From Oleispira sp963851095 (GTDB taxonomy: Bacteria > Pseudomonadota > Gammaproteobacteria > Pseudomonadales > Oceanobacteraceae), in contig CAWKOX010000010.1 in the NCBI GenBank assembly GCA_963851095.1, positions 124,001-188,000 on the forward strand: a stretch of DNA of 64,000 nucleotides, given 5' to 3'. Made by a program: the position numbers and the translations under genes. Below are positions 51,818 to 61,671 of this stretch, piece by piece; positions within the stretch are counted from its first letter, which is position 1; each line of letters opens with the position of its first letter. The notes beneath the pieces are model-generated. The model was not told the origin of the DNA. It made no database searches and saw only the letters and a program-made list of their open reading frames with translations.

Positions 51818-52837
51818 TCACCATTTAGCATAGTGATCTTCAGTGAATCCCCATTCACCGTCTAAGTGAATGGTTTCACCATCAATCAAAATTTCGCCGT
51901 AGTAACGTCCAAAATGCTGAGTGAAGTTTGTCGCGGCAATGATGGCATTTGTTTTTTCTTTGCGTTGGCCTGCTGGTTCAAAGTGAAGATTAATGATGCC
52001 GTCGTTTGAACGCAATGACCAAGCATGGCTATGATGGTAGCGATCAAATTGAAAGTCGACCATGTCCACTTTATGCATTTTACCGTCTATCCATACAGCA
52101 TTTTCGGTGAATCCAGTTTCAACGACCCCCGCGGCTAAATTGAAGCCTAAGCGGCGACCATCAGGAAGATTGCAAGAAAGACTGCCCCAATTCCAAGCCG
52201 TTTCACGGCGCATATAGCCTGCGCTCCAATCGACTGAGGCCAGGGCTCCGATTTCTTCGAGCACTATTTTTTTGTTTCCCCATTCTACGAGGCCATTACA
52301 GATAAGTGCGGTAGATTTTTGCGTAAAATGAAAGCCTTCATAGCCTGCGCGAACGCACAATGCTAACGGCTCAAAACTGCCTGATTCATCGATTACCGCA
52401 CTGATTTTAATGCCCGATTCTAAATCAACATTCACCGAGCGTAAACGAGGTTTCGCCGTCGCTTCTATGCTGACTTTATTGTTTCCTTTTCGAAAAAAAG
52501 AATTACCGGAGTTAGGCTGGGTATCAATTTGAGTATTGAAGGCGAGTGGGTTTATAAAACTGTGTTCTGCGTATTCTTTAGACTCAGGGTCATAAATGTA
52601 GATAAAGCAATTACTGGCGATTTTTAAATCGACAATAGCAAGGCCAACAATTAACTTATCACAGGTAAAACCAATGAATTGAAATTGATTGAATTTAAAG
52701 CGCTTAGCGAGAGTGCTTCTGCGCTTATCCATGGCGTTGCGTAAATCAAAATCCATGTAATTAATAGTATCGACGCCGTCAGGGAAAATGCCAAAACTGG
52801 CTTGGCCGTCTTTATTAATCAGTTCTTCTTTAGCCAT
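51818..52837 (-). CDS. DUF2804 family protein
   Basis: A 339-residue soluble, beta-rich protein of the DUF2804 family, whose biochemical role is not established to my knowledge. Typical parts are FNQFQFIGFTCDKLIVGLAIVDL, the aromatic-rich ETAWNWGSLSCNLPDGRRLGFNLAAGV, and the end GRYYGEILIDGETIHLDGEWGFTEDHYAKW. The fold suggests a lipocalin-like or carotenoid-synthase-like barrel that binds a hydrophobic compound, which is an inference. The ATG follows AGGAGCC in the minus strand (rc of GGCTCCT). It stands alone, downstream of the surface-protein cluster. Confidence 0.85.
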   Translation of the reverse strand: MAKEELINKDGQASFGIFPDGVDTINYMDFDLRNAMDKRRSTLAKRFKFNQFQFIGFTCDKLIVGLAIVDLKIASNCFIYIYDPESKEYAEHSFINPLAFNTQIDTQPNSGNSFFRKGNNKVSIEATAKPRLRSVNVDLESGIKISAVIDESGSFEPLALCVRAGYEGFHFTQKSTALICNGLVEWGNKKIVLEEIGALASVDWSAGYMRRETAWNWGSLSCNLPDGRRLGFNLAAGVVETGFTENAVWIDGKMHKVDMVDFQFDRYHHSHAWSLRSNDGIINLHFEPAGQRKEKTNAIIAATNFTQHFGRYYGEILIDGETIHLDGEWGFTEDHYAKW

Positions 52838-52912
52838 GAAAGGCTCCTGCGTGCATAAATCTTATTATAATTGTTACCATTTTGGCAGATTCTAATAGGA
52901 TTGACTATGGGA

Positions 52913-52970
52913 GCTTTATTAAAATACTGGCAGTCGTCGTATCACTTGTAAGAAGGAAGCGACTACCAGT
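52913..52970 (-). terminator. Terminator of the surface-protein operon, overlapping the last stop codon
   Basis: Arms 52960-52970 and 52926-52936 (ACTGGTAGTCG and CGACTGCCAGT read on the minus strand) pair over 11 bp with one G-U pair, followed on the minus strand by ATTTTAATAAA. The stop codon of the giant gene lies within the first arm. Confidence 0.6.
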
Positions 52971-55900
52971 TAAATGCTTGGCGTAAAGAAGATAGCGTAT
53001 CTTGATCAGCTTTGAAGCGTAGCTTCAAATATACGCCTTGAGCGGTATAGTTGGCTGCTGAGAAATCGTTATCAACAAAGCCTTCAAAGTTAAAACCGAT
53101 GCTGGTCCAAACGTTTTTAACCGGGCGAACACCAATCGAGAAGCCATAGCTGTTCTGCTGTTGTTCTCCGACGTTAAGTAATTCACGGCCATGAGCGCCA
53201 ATGTCCCACGTTTCGTTTAACTGATGACGCCATTCAGCGGCAAGGTAATGAACAGAAGACGCATAATCGTCATTACTGTACTGATCCAAAATGCGCTTAT
53301 ACCCATACTGAGTAGAAAGCTGATTGCTGCGGTTAAATTTCCAGTTTAAATGCGCATTATTAATTAAGCGGCGGCTACGATCGGTTGGACCTGAGTTAGA
53401 GGTTGAAAGTGAATCTTCGACCAAGCGAGTTTGTAATAATATGGCAAACGGCTGCTTATAGGGACGAATCGCAAAGTCTAGGATCGCATTGATGTTTTGT
53501 TCAAACCCAGGATGCGTTGCCTGCTTGTAGAAATCCATGCTGCCACCAATCGCCATGTAGCTGCTTAACGGGTGGTACAAGCTCGTATGTGCACTATGAA
53601 CATTGCTGCTGCGAGCAATACGACGTTCTAGACGGTTAGTCCATTGCCATTCGTCAGAGCGATAGCCCCAGCCGGTGCTGATGGCATGGAAATCTTCACT
53701 TGTGCTTTGCTCAGCAGGTTGTGCTTGCTCAAGGTTTTTACTTTGGTTAAAGCCAAAGCTCACTAACCAATGCTCGTCGACTTTCCAATCGTGGCTTAAA
53801 CCCGATTCAGAATATAAACGGTAACCATCGTTCTGACGTTCTTGTACAAGGGACTGTTCTGCTTGTCCGCCTTGCCAAGGTTGAGTGCGCAAACCTAACG
53901 ATGTTCTTTCAAGGTTGTTAGCATTAAACGAACGCTCATAATCAGCGAACGTTGTTAGGCTATCGTTCCAGCGATACTCAGCGCCTAACTTAATGCGATC
54001 ATTTTCTTCACTGCGGGCCGTAATGTCGGTGGTCGCCGTGACATTGATACGGAAATCTTGGCTCAATACCGGAGTGCTTGCACCAATACTTAATTCATCA
54101 ACAAAATTAATACCGTCAGTAGACTCTTGCATGTTGGTATATAAACCTGCATTGATCGAGCTGCTATCGGTGACGTTATGAGTTAATTTAGCCGAGGCTA
54201 ATTGCTTATCGAAACCGGTAGAAATTTCAGTCTGATAAACACCTTCCAAATCTAGCTGATTGGTTTCGCTTAGATATAACCTTGCATTCAACCCTGTGCT
54301 TTGCTGATCGAGCTCGGCTTGGTTTTGCTGGTCTAGACCAAAGTCTTTATCAATGCGTTGCGTATAAGCCGTGATTTCAGCGCTTGAGGTACGCAGCGTA
54401 GCTTCTACTTTCTTAGCGCTGGCATTTTGTTTAGGGTCGCTCACACCGTCTTGTTGAGTAGGGCGTGTTTGAGCCACTTCAGCGGTTACGGTTAAGTTAC
54501 CCAGTTCTAACGTTGCATCTAAGGCGTTCAGTTGATTGCTTTGACGGTCTTTATTTTCGTCAATGACGGTCATTCCCGCTTTTAAAGTATCGTCCAATAA
54601 CTTAATACCTGCACGGCCACCGATTAGGTGCCCGCCATTGGCATTTTCAGTTTCATAATCCGCAACAATATAGATAGGGTTAAAATTACTATCGGTTGAA
54701 GGAATAGGAGACTTAAAGTACAAGCTGCCATCATTGTTATTGAGGCTGTAATCTAGGTGGCGCTGTAACGTTTTAGTGTCTAATATTTTCTGATTGTTTA
54801 AACGATCACGGGTTTCAATACGGATACTTTCAGAGTTTTGAATGATCGACTGATTATTTAGCTTATATAAACCCGACGTACCATTGGCCTGAATTTCATC
54901 GCGCACAAAATTAGAATCTGCTTCACTGGCAAAACCCGACAGTTCTATTAAGTCATTTTGATAAACGACTTGAGCACCGGTCAGATTACGAACATAGCGC
55001 GATAGCTGAGTTTTATCTAAGCCGGTATTGATATCACCATACATAGCATAGAAACGTTCTTTTTCTATTTTTACATAGAGCTTATCGCCGCTGCTGGCAT
55101 CTTGACCTTGCTGACTGGCGTCGGCATACAAGGTGTAATATTCACCAGGTTGAACAAGGGTAGCGAACGGCGTTGTTTCTTCTTTACTCGAGTCGTAAGC
55201 CGCTGTGACTAAATAATCACCGGGAATCTGTCCCTTGGTATAAAACGCCAAGCGACCTTCATGGAATATGTTTTCATCGATAGAGCCATTTGAATTATTA
55301 CTCGCATCTTTACTGGTGTTATTCGCACCAAATGATAAATCCCCTAAACCGACTAAAATCCAATCTCGTGGTGCAGGTTTCAACCATGAACGAATCTCGT
55401 CAGACAAACCGTTACCATGGTTAAAGGTTAACGTTAACTCACCGGTTTGCGTCGTTGGCTGCAGACGGATAAAAGCAATACCGTCGCCTTCAACGCGATA
55501 GCTCAACTTATTTGTATCGTTAAGTGGGCTAATGTCATATTCGTTACGCTGAAGCAGCTGGAAAGGTTCAGAAATTTGAATTTCGCCTTGAGTATTCTTA
55601 CGCACGGCATAACCATTTTTATCGGTTATACGAACCGCAATAATAGGAACCTGAATACCATCGGCCACTAACGTGGTCATTTCAGGAACGATTTCTACAT
55701 GGGTAGGGGCTGCAGCGAAATAAACGCTGTGTTCTAGATAGTCGATGACGTTTTCATTGCGATCTAAAATCTCAGCAACAAATTGGTTTTCGCCTTCTTC
55801 AATGTTAATACCACGCCATTCACTAACTGAAACGGCTTTACCCTTTGCGCGCTTAATTCCGTCAAAATAAATGCTATGAACCGGCACGCCATTAAGGGTT

Positions 55901-58896
55901 AAACGGATGCGATTATTTTTTGGGTGCTGAACTAAGATGTTAGTTGCCGAAATGTCTGGGCTATAACCCGATGGAGGCCATACCCAATCTTTTTCAGCAC
56001 GTTTATTAACAAACCAAGCATCATCAATTGTTGGTTGCTGCTTGATCACAATTTGATCTTCAGGGTTGGTATTCGCTCCCGCTGCTGTTGCTTCGTATAA
56101 ATCTAAGCCGGGTATCAAAGTCTGAGTCTTAGCAATTTGTACATCTGCATTCACACTCACTAGAGCGACATCTGAGCGTGCATTTAAAACACGCACTTCA
56201 ACGCGGCGGTTTTTAGCGCGGCCATCGGATGTTCTGTTTGAAACACGTGGCGACGTTTTACCCATGCCAGCAATTTTAATCCTTTCAATTGGTAAATCAA
56301 TTTGAGTAGAAATATATTCTGCTACAGCCGTTGCCCGTGCTTCAGATAGCGCTTGGTTATCGGCATAAATATGGCGATTACGCTTAGCGATACCGATATT
56401 GTCAGTATGACCCGTGACCGCAATTTCTAAGTCTTGAAGACCTTCAAGAGCAAAAATAACATCCGATAGATTACTTTTATCTTGATCAGTTAATACGTTT
56501 GATAGCGACTCAAATTTAGGATTTTTTAATGGATCAGCATTACCATTGGCAGGCGGAATGAATAAGTTCACACGGGTTTCTGCTAACGGCGTACTGTCTT
56601 TTAATAGTGGGCCAATTTCATAATGTAAAATAGCACGAGCCGCTAAAGTTCCTTTTTTAGCATTCGTGCTAATAAAGGCTGTGAATTTAATTTCATGTGA
56701 CCATTCTTTTGGCTTGTCGCCAATGTGCACAAAAATATTATTATTGCGGTAGTCGTAAGGGTAGGGCGCGCCATCTAGGGTTAAGCTGCCTTCTTTTAAT
56801 TCCGTGCCAGCAGGTAAACGAATTTCTTCAATCACGTTATTCAATGCAACGCCTGTACCGCCAATGTTGGCGGTATAGATGATTTTTTTATCGACAGGTG
56901 TTTTGTATTCAGCCAAGCGTTCTTCTTCGCTAAGCGGCATTAATTCATTTAATAGGGTTTGCTTAACATCGCCGTTATCTGGCATTTTTGGCTGAACGTG
57001 GAAGTCTGCACGCCACAGTGTGCCCGGCTGCACGTCGATGAACTGAGAATAGCTTTGACCTGCATGGAAGAATTCATTATCACAGGTCGACAATTCTAGG
57101 TAAGGCGGTAATGTTGCAACGTCTAGCTGAATAACGTGGGTGCCCGGCTTAATGCCTTCGAAGTGCCATTGACCCTCTTGGTCGGAAACAACATAGCGAC
57201 CATCTTCCATAAGAATACGAATACCCGCTAAACCTTCAGCATCTAAGTTGCCATCACAGTCATCTAAAATAACTCGGCCAATCACTTGGGCTTTATCGCG
57301 CATTAAGTCATCACGGAAGTCGATGCTCGCCGTTGCGATGTTTGACTTTAAAATAGGGTGAGCGATTTCAGCAACGTTGGTCATCTTACCGCTGGCGGTT
57401 GCTGAAACTTGGCTGATATAAGAGATGCTGACAACTTCTTGCGACAGTAATGACGGAAAGTTAACCGTAATCTGTTGGCCATTACGGCTAACTACAACAT
57501 CGCTATAAGCTGCTTTATTAACCCGTAGTGAGCCTTCTACATAGCTTAAGCCAACCGGTAAAGTATCGACCAATTTGATATTAGATACGTCATATTCAAT
57601 ATTACTCATGCTGATTTCGAAAGGAACAAAATCACCAATACCAGCCGTTGTTAAAGTACTGCTTTTATCCAATAGAATTCGGTCTGACTGAGGATCTAAA
57701 GGAATATCAACATTTAATAATAAGTTTTGGCTTGAGGCTGCAAGACCGCGTGATGCATTACTTAAACGATAGGGCGCCGTGGGTAATGTTTGTATCACTT
57801 GATCATCAGTTTCTGATGGGAATATATAGGCGATAGACGTATCAACTTCAATGCGATAGTCGCCATTTTCTACATAAGGGAAACGGTAGCCACCGGTTGG
57901 GAAGGTATAAGATTTACCGCTGCTATCTTGTGCTTGCCCACCCGAAACGATCGTATTTGGGAAGGTACTGGTTCCGTCATCGCCGTATACCGTAGCAGGC
58001 AGGCCGTTGCTGTTATCAATTAAACGAACGGTAATGCCATCGATTAATTCGCCCGTATAGGCATTAAATACACGGCTGTATGGATCAAAGCTCAGTGTTT
58101 TACTTTGTGAGTCTTCTGCATCTTGCGAATCTTGATAGTTAATAGAAACCTGGCTTTCAGGTGTTAATGCAAGGTCACAGCTATTAGCAGAAACAGTTTC
58201 GGTGGCGGTTGTTTGGATGATGCCAATAAACTCGCCGCTATCATTTGTCGTTTCGTGTAATACAAGCTCTTTGCTCTCTACCGGATTGGTTGAGTTGATC
58301 GTAACCGTGACCGTATCAATTTGGTTATTATCAAGGTTTTCATCAAGGTCAATCACACGCACAATTAACGGTGAACCTGCTTTGAATACATCGCTTTGCT
58401 GTGAAGGTATAGATGCAGGCAGATTAAGAGGATTGCCGTTAGCGTATGTCAGCTGGGTAGTGCTTGTGGTGCCATTACCAATACGGCATTCAGATTGAGT
58501 TAGGTTCGAGTTCTTGTCTGAATTGGGTGCTGATACTGGGCCCCAAATATCAATGGCTGAAGAAGTACCTGGAGCGCCTGGGGCACTGTCGGCTGCAGAT
58601 TCTACAACGAAAGGTGCATTATCTGACTTTGAATAAGCAAGGCCGTTGTAGAAGTAGTGAACCGATGCGGCACTGTCTAGAACATCGCCTGTTTCTGCTG
58701 CAGAGGCGGTGAGTGAGAATAAAGAACTCAATAAAACAAACGCACACATAAGGAGTTGCATGGTGAAATTATAAAACCACTTATGTGTGAGCTCGCTTTC
58801 ATTTTTAGAAAGTAGAGAATTATTAATAGAGCGCTCACGCACCCCAGAGCAAGAGCTCTGGAGTGAGTGAGTGCGAAGCGTACTTAATGGCAACAT
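52963..58896 (-). CDS. Giant OmpA/DUF11/CnaB-like outer-membrane protein with barrel-like C-terminus
   Basis: A 1977-residue exported protein. Residues ~45-68 are a signal peptide core (LLMCAFVLLSSLFSLTASA) after an unusually long ~40-residue N-terminal part. The start at 58896 is backed by a TAATG overlap with the upstream gene; Met46 is the alternative. Residues ~410-500 are a DUF11-like domain (LDKSSTLTTAGIGDFVPFEISMSN), ~533-597 a SdrD_B/CnaB-like domain (IGRVILDDCDGN...GIRILMEDGRYVVSDQEGQWHFEGIKPG), ~800-905 an OmpA peptidoglycan-binding domain (VTGHTDNIG, then GRAKNRRVEVRV). After Ig-like stretches (~960-1170), residues ~1185-1977 alternate in a barrel-like way and end in Asn-Trp, an aromatic C-terminus as in Bam-dependent barrels. 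It probably anchors or exports the upstream DUF11 proteins. Confidence 0.85.
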   Translation of the reverse strand: MLPLSTLRTHSLQSSCSGVRERSINNSLLSKNESELTHKWFYNFTMQLLMCAFVLLSSLFSLTASAAETGDVLDSAASVHYFYNGLAYSKSDNAPFVVESAADSAPGAPGTSSAIDIWGPVSAPNSDKNSNLTQSECRIGNGTTSTTQLTYANGNPLNLPASIPSQQSDVFKAGSPLIVRVIDLDENLDNNQIDTVTVTINSTNPVESKELVLHETTNDSGEFIGIIQTTATETVSANSCDLALTPESQVSINYQDSQDAEDSQSKTLSFDPYSRVFNAYTGELIDGITVRLIDNSNGLPATVYGDDGTSTFPNTIVSGGQAQDSSGKSYTFPTGGYRFPYVENGDYRIEVDTSIAYIFPSETDDQVIQTLPTAPYRLSNASRGLAASSQNLLLNVDIPLDPQSDRILLDKSSTLTTAGIGDFVPFEISMSNIEYDVSNIKLVDTLPVGLSYVEGSLRVNKAAYSDVVVSRNGQQITVNFPSLLSQEVVSISYISQVSATASGKMTNVAEIAHPILKSNIATASIDFRDDLMRDKAQVIGRVILDDCDGNLDAEGLAGIRILMEDGRYVVSDQEGQWHFEGIKPGTHVIQLDVATLPPYLELSTCDNEFFHAGQSYSQFIDVQPGTLWRADFHVQPKMPDNGDVKQTLLNELMPLSEEERLAEYKTPVDKKIIYTANIGGTGVALNNVIEEIRLPAGTELKEGSLTLDGAPYPYDYRNNNIFVHIGDKPKEWSHEIKFTAFISTNAKKGTLAARAILHYEIGPLLKDSTPLAETRVNLFIPPANGNADPLKNPKFESLSNVLTDQDKSNLSDVIFALEGLQDLEIAVTGHTDNIGIAKRNRHIYADNQALSEARATAVAEYISTQIDLPIERIKIAGMGKTSPRVSNRTSDGRAKNRRVEVRVLNARSDVALVSVNADVQIAKTQTLIPGLDLYEATAAGANTNPEDQIVIKQQPTIDDAWFVNKRAEKDWVWPPSGYSPDISATNILVQHPKNNRIRLTLNGVPVHSIYFDGIKRAKGKAVSVSEWRGINIEEGENQFVAEILDRNENVIDYLEHSVYFAAAPTHVEIVPEMTTLVADGIQVPIIAVRITDKNGYAVRKNTQGEIQISEPFQLLQRNEYDISPLNDTNKLSYRVEGDGIAFIRLQPTTQTGELTLTFNHGNGLSDEIRSWLKPAPRDWILVGLGDLSFGANNTSKDASNNSNGSIDENIFHEGRLAFYTKGQIPGDYLVTAAYDSSKEETTPFATLVQPGEYYTLYADASQQGQDASSGDKLYVKIEKERFYAMYGDINTGLDKTQLSRYVRNLTGAQVVYQNDLIELSGFASEADSNFVRDEIQANGTSGLYKLNNQSIIQNSESIRIETRDRLNNQKILDTKTLQRHLDYSLNNNDGSLYFKSPIPSTDSNFNPIYIVADYETENANGGHLIGGRAGIKLLDDTLKAGMTVIDENKDRQSNQLNALDATLELGNLTVTAEVAQTRPTQQDGVSDPKQNASAKKVEATLRTSSAEITAYTQRIDKDFGLDQQNQAELDQQSTGLNARLYLSETNQLDLEGVYQTEISTGFDKQLASAKLTHNVTDSSSINAGLYTNMQESTDGINFVDELSIGASTPVLSQDFRINVTATTDITARSEENDRIKLGAEYRWNDSLTTFADYERSFNANNLERTSLGLRTQPWQGGQAEQSLVQERQNDGYRLYSESGLSHDWKVDEHWLVSFGFNQSKNLEQAQPAEQSTSEDFHAISTGWGYRSDEWQWTNRLERRIARSSNVHSAHTSLYHPLSSYMAIGGSMDFYKQATHPGFEQNINAILDFAIRPYKQPFAILLQTRLVEDSLSTSNSGPTDRSRRLINNAHLNWKFNRSNQLSTQYGYKRILDQYSNDDYASSVHYLAAEWRHQLNETWDIGAHGRELLNVGEQQQNSYGFSIGVRPVKNVWTSIGFNFEGFVDNDFSAANYTAQGVYLKLRFKADQDTLSSLRQAFNW

Positions 58897-59942
58897 TAAG
58901 GCAGCGTTACTTCAAAAGACGTCACAACCGTACCATTATCAGTACCATCGTTTTTAGTCGCCGTTACTGATGGGAAGGTAATGGTTACGACTCCCGCATC
59001 TGTAGCCGCTGTCACGTTGGCTGAAATGTCTGTGGCAGCAGCACCATTAAGAGATTGCTTGTAGCTTGCTGTATCAATATCGCTTTCGGAAAAAATACTA
59101 GGCATAACATCTGATAGTGTTAGGTCTGCATCTTTAGCACCAGAGTTGGTCACTGTTAGAGTGTATTTTAAAACAGCACCAGGGATTGCTTTAGGCGTAT
59201 AGCCAGCAGGAGCGTTACCACTTAGGCTAACAGGGTCGCTAACGACCTCAACTGCTTTCGCAAGGGCAATATTTGCACCGACATAGGTGAAAGTCACTGG
59301 CTCAGGTTGAGTAGTGATAAATTCACCGGCAGCATTTGTTTCGGCAACAGTTTGCACAGCATCTGCATCCCATGCTGTAGTCGCAGGTGTTGGAACAACT
59401 GCGCTTCCAACAGTACCCTGAGCTGCATCATTTTCAATGGCAGTTGCCGAGAACAGAACTTCAATAGTTTCACCATCAACACCCTGCTGCGGTGTAAATA
59501 CAGCGATGTAGTTATATACGTGCGTGGACGTGTTGCCATCACCATCATCTTGAGCAAGTGAGATTGTGGCTGGGACAGGGGTGGTTTCACCCGCGTCTAA
59601 AACACCATCACCGTTCTCATCGATGAAATAAGTAACGTTATCTAGGGTAGGTAGTGAATAGTCCATTGCGGCGTTACTGTTATTGGTAAGCGTAAAACCA
59701 ATGGTCGTATCTTCACCAACAGGTGCATCAGCCGTAGCATTTGCTGCTGTTAAGTTAAATTTAACCAAACGGTCTACGTTAAATTCTGCAGTCGCTGGTG
59801 TTGCGTCAACACTCGTGCCACCGGCAACCGAGTAGCTTAAATTTGCCGTGTTGGTAATAAGATCACCATAGGGGGTCTCGGCCGCAGCTGAAAAGCTTGC
59901 TACGGTAGCCGTTACGGCTAACGCTAGGGTTTTCAATTTCAT
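58896..59942 (-). CDS. Exported DUF11-like surface protein
   Basis: A 348-residue secreted, acidic, Thr/Ala/Asp-rich protein. A signal peptide (KLKTLALAVTATVASFSAAA, cleavage near residue 21) is followed by an N-terminal module (ITNTANLSYSVAGG...AEFNVDRLVKFNLTAANAT) and a middle beta-sandwich (~65-190). A C-terminal DUF11-like module begins LAKAVEVVSDPVS and continues with KAIPGAVLKYTLTVTNSG. The protein ends right after the last beta strand (TSFEVTLP) with no sorting tail. Its stop overlaps the start of the giant gene. It is paralogous to the next two upstream proteins. Confidence 0.87.
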   Translation of the reverse strand: MKLKTLALAVTATVASFSAAAETPYGDLITNTANLSYSVAGGTSVDATPATAEFNVDRLVKFNLTAANATADAPVGEDTTIGFTLTNNSNAAMDYSLPTLDNVTYFIDENGDGVLDAGETTPVPATISLAQDDGDGNTSTHVYNYIAVFTPQQGVDGETIEVLFSATAIENDAAQGTVGSAVVPTPATTAWDADAVQTVAETNAAGEFITTQPEPVTFTYVGANIALAKAVEVVSDPVSLSGNAPAGYTPKAIPGAVLKYTLTVTNSGAKDADLTLSDVMPSIFSESDIDTASYKQSLNGAAATDISANVTAATDAGVVTITFPSVTATKNDGTDNGTVVTSFEVTLP

Positions 59943-59973
59943 AAGTTTTACCTTCTTAAAATTTTATTAAACG

Positions 59974-60444
59974 TTATTTGATTTTAACAATGTACTGCAC
60001 GGTCGTTGAAGCACCTGCAGCCAAAGGTTTGTTTAAGGACCAGCGAACTTGGCTATAGTCAGCGGCCTCTGCCTGCACACGTTCGCCATCTTTTTCAATG
60101 AAAAGCTCAGCAGGCAGTGCGTAGGTTTTTCCGTTATCAACAGAAAATTCTATTTGGGTCTCTAAACCTTTTGCTGACCCCTGAACATACACAGTATGTT
60201 CAGGAATAGGATTTGCGATTACGATATCCGCAGCCGGTTCAGTTCCTTTATTGCTCACTTCAACTTTGTAACCAACACGTTCACCCGGTAAAATTTTATC
60301 CGGCTGCTGCCACTGGTCTTGCTGACTACCATCTTTATTGGTAATGGTAACCACTTCAAACACAGTATTTGTCAGTGTCACTTCTGCACTTACGATGAAG
60401 CTCATCAGTGCGAGGCTTAATGCGAGTGTGATGTTTTTTATCAT
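59974..60444 (-). CDS. Small exported DUF11-like protein, single module
   Basis: A 156-residue protein with a signal peptide (IKNITLALSLALMSFIVSA) and one DUF11-like module: KILPGERVGYKVEVSNKGTEPAADIVIANPIPEHTVYVQGS, ending in AGASTTVQYIVKIK. The start at 60444 is preferred over 60474 because GAGGA lies just before it and the signal peptide then has normal length. It is the smallest member of the cluster and could be a minor or capping subunit, which is an inference. 31 bp separate it from the downstream gene. Confidence 0.85.
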   Translation of the reverse strand: MIKNITLALSLALMSFIVSAEVTLTNTVFEVVTITNKDGSQQDQWQQPDKILPGERVGYKVEVSNKGTEPAADIVIANPIPEHTVYVQGSAKGLETQIEFSVDNGKTYALPAELFIEKDGERVQAEAADYSQVRWSLNKPLAAGASTTVQYIVKIK

Positions 60445-60487
60445 GCTGCTTCCTCTTGGTAAGTTGATATTCATAAATTAAATTCGA

Positions 60488-61627
60488 TTAGTTATTTACA
60501 GTTGCATCTAGCAAGATTGCGTATTCCCCTGGTGCTAAATCACCCAGTGCAACATTGATCGATGTAACAGTACCTGTGTTAGGAACGGTCTCTGCATTAT
60601 CGGCATCCGAGTTCGTATCGGTTAGCGCGGTAAAGTTAGAGTAAGTCGCTGGAGTCTGTGCAGGTAACACAGGCGCCTTGTAAGTTGGTGTATTAATCGT
60701 GCTACCAGCCGCTGATTGAACACGTAGGCTTTCTGCAATATACGTCATGTTAGCCGGAATGATATCGCTAATGGCAAGAGCAGTTGCGGTATCGTTTTGA
60801 ACCGTTACTTTAATGAAGTAAGTAACCATTGCACCAGGGATCTTCTGATCGGTAACTGTTGCAGTGCCGTTGATCAAAGCGCTTGAACCAAGGATTGTTT
60901 TATTAATCAGTACTTCAAGAGATTGGCTTGGATCGAAAGTCGTTACTTTCAATTCAGACGTTGCATCATCACGACCTTGGTCAACAGCAATAATCGCGTT
61001 AGTGGAATCAGCACCCGCACCAGGAATTACAGTACCAAAAGCAGATTCGCCCGCTTTAATACCATTAGCTTCAGTTTGAGAAACCACGGTTAGGTCTAAG
61101 TCTGTTAGGCTATTTAAGGTCGCAGCATTCGGTACATCTGTAACGATGTAAACCGTGATGGATTCGTCTCTTAAAATGTTTATGTCTGTACCAGTGTATA
61201 GAGTTTCATTAATGTTGTTAGGATCAAATGTACCATCAGATGACGCAGTATCGATGTAATACACTGTTAAATCACCGGCTGTTAGCGGCAAATCGTTAGT
61301 TGCACCGATTGATTCAAACAGTTTGAACGCTTCTGGGCCGTTACCTGTGTTGGTTACTGTATAGGTAATAGCCGCATTTTGATCGCCGTTAGTGATGTTA
61401 GTACTGGCATTGGCGGCAGTAACGTTCACGTTAATGATCTCGTCAACTTTAAAGCTCACACTTGCTTGCTCGCTATCAGAGCTGCCGTTTCGCGTAAAGC
61501 TAACCGTTGCCGTGTTTTGGATGGCTGTACCGGCTTCAGTACCAATGGCCAATGCATTCGTGCTAAATAAGGTTGCCCCTAAAATAGCAGTAGAAGCTAG
61601 TAATTTAGTGAATGGAACGTTTTTCAT
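60488..61627 (-). CDS. Exported DUF11-like surface protein
   Basis: A 379-residue secreted protein. The signal peptide (VPFTKLLASTAILGATLFSTNALA, cleavage near residue 27) precedes an N-terminal module (GTAIQNTATVSFTRNGSSDSEQASVSFKVDEIINVNVTAANAS) like that of the 58896 protein, a middle domain (~75-205) and a C-terminal DUF11-like module beginning LINKTILGSS with QKIPGAMVTYFIKVTV and AISDIIPANMTYIAESLRVQ. It ends in a final strand without a sorting signal. It is very acidic, Thr/Asn-rich and poor in Cys and Trp, as expected for a surface beta-sandwich protein. Confidence 0.87.
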   Translation of the reverse strand: MKNVPFTKLLASTAILGATLFSTNALAIGTEAGTAIQNTATVSFTRNGSSDSEQASVSFKVDEIINVNVTAANASTNITNGDQNAAITYTVTNTGNGPEAFKLFESIGATNDLPLTAGDLTVYYIDTASSDGTFDPNNINETLYTGTDINILRDESITVYIVTDVPNAATLNSLTDLDLTVVSQTEANGIKAGESAFGTVIPGAGADSTNAIIAVDQGRDDATSELKVTTFDPSQSLEVLINKTILGSSALINGTATVTDQKIPGAMVTYFIKVTVQNDTATALAISDIIPANMTYIAESLRVQSAAGSTINTPTYKAPVLPAQTPATYSNFTALTDTNSDADNAETVPNTGTVTSINVALGDLAPGEYAILLDATVNN

Positions 61628-61671
61628 ATTTAATACCTTTTGTTGGTTCTTTTATCAGTCATTGAGCAACG

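Noticed and set aside
59294..59590. Out-of-frame minus-strand ORF in the DUF11 gene
   Set aside because: Met/Leu/Gln-rich translation is typical of a shifted frame of Thr/Ala/Asp-rich coding sequence.
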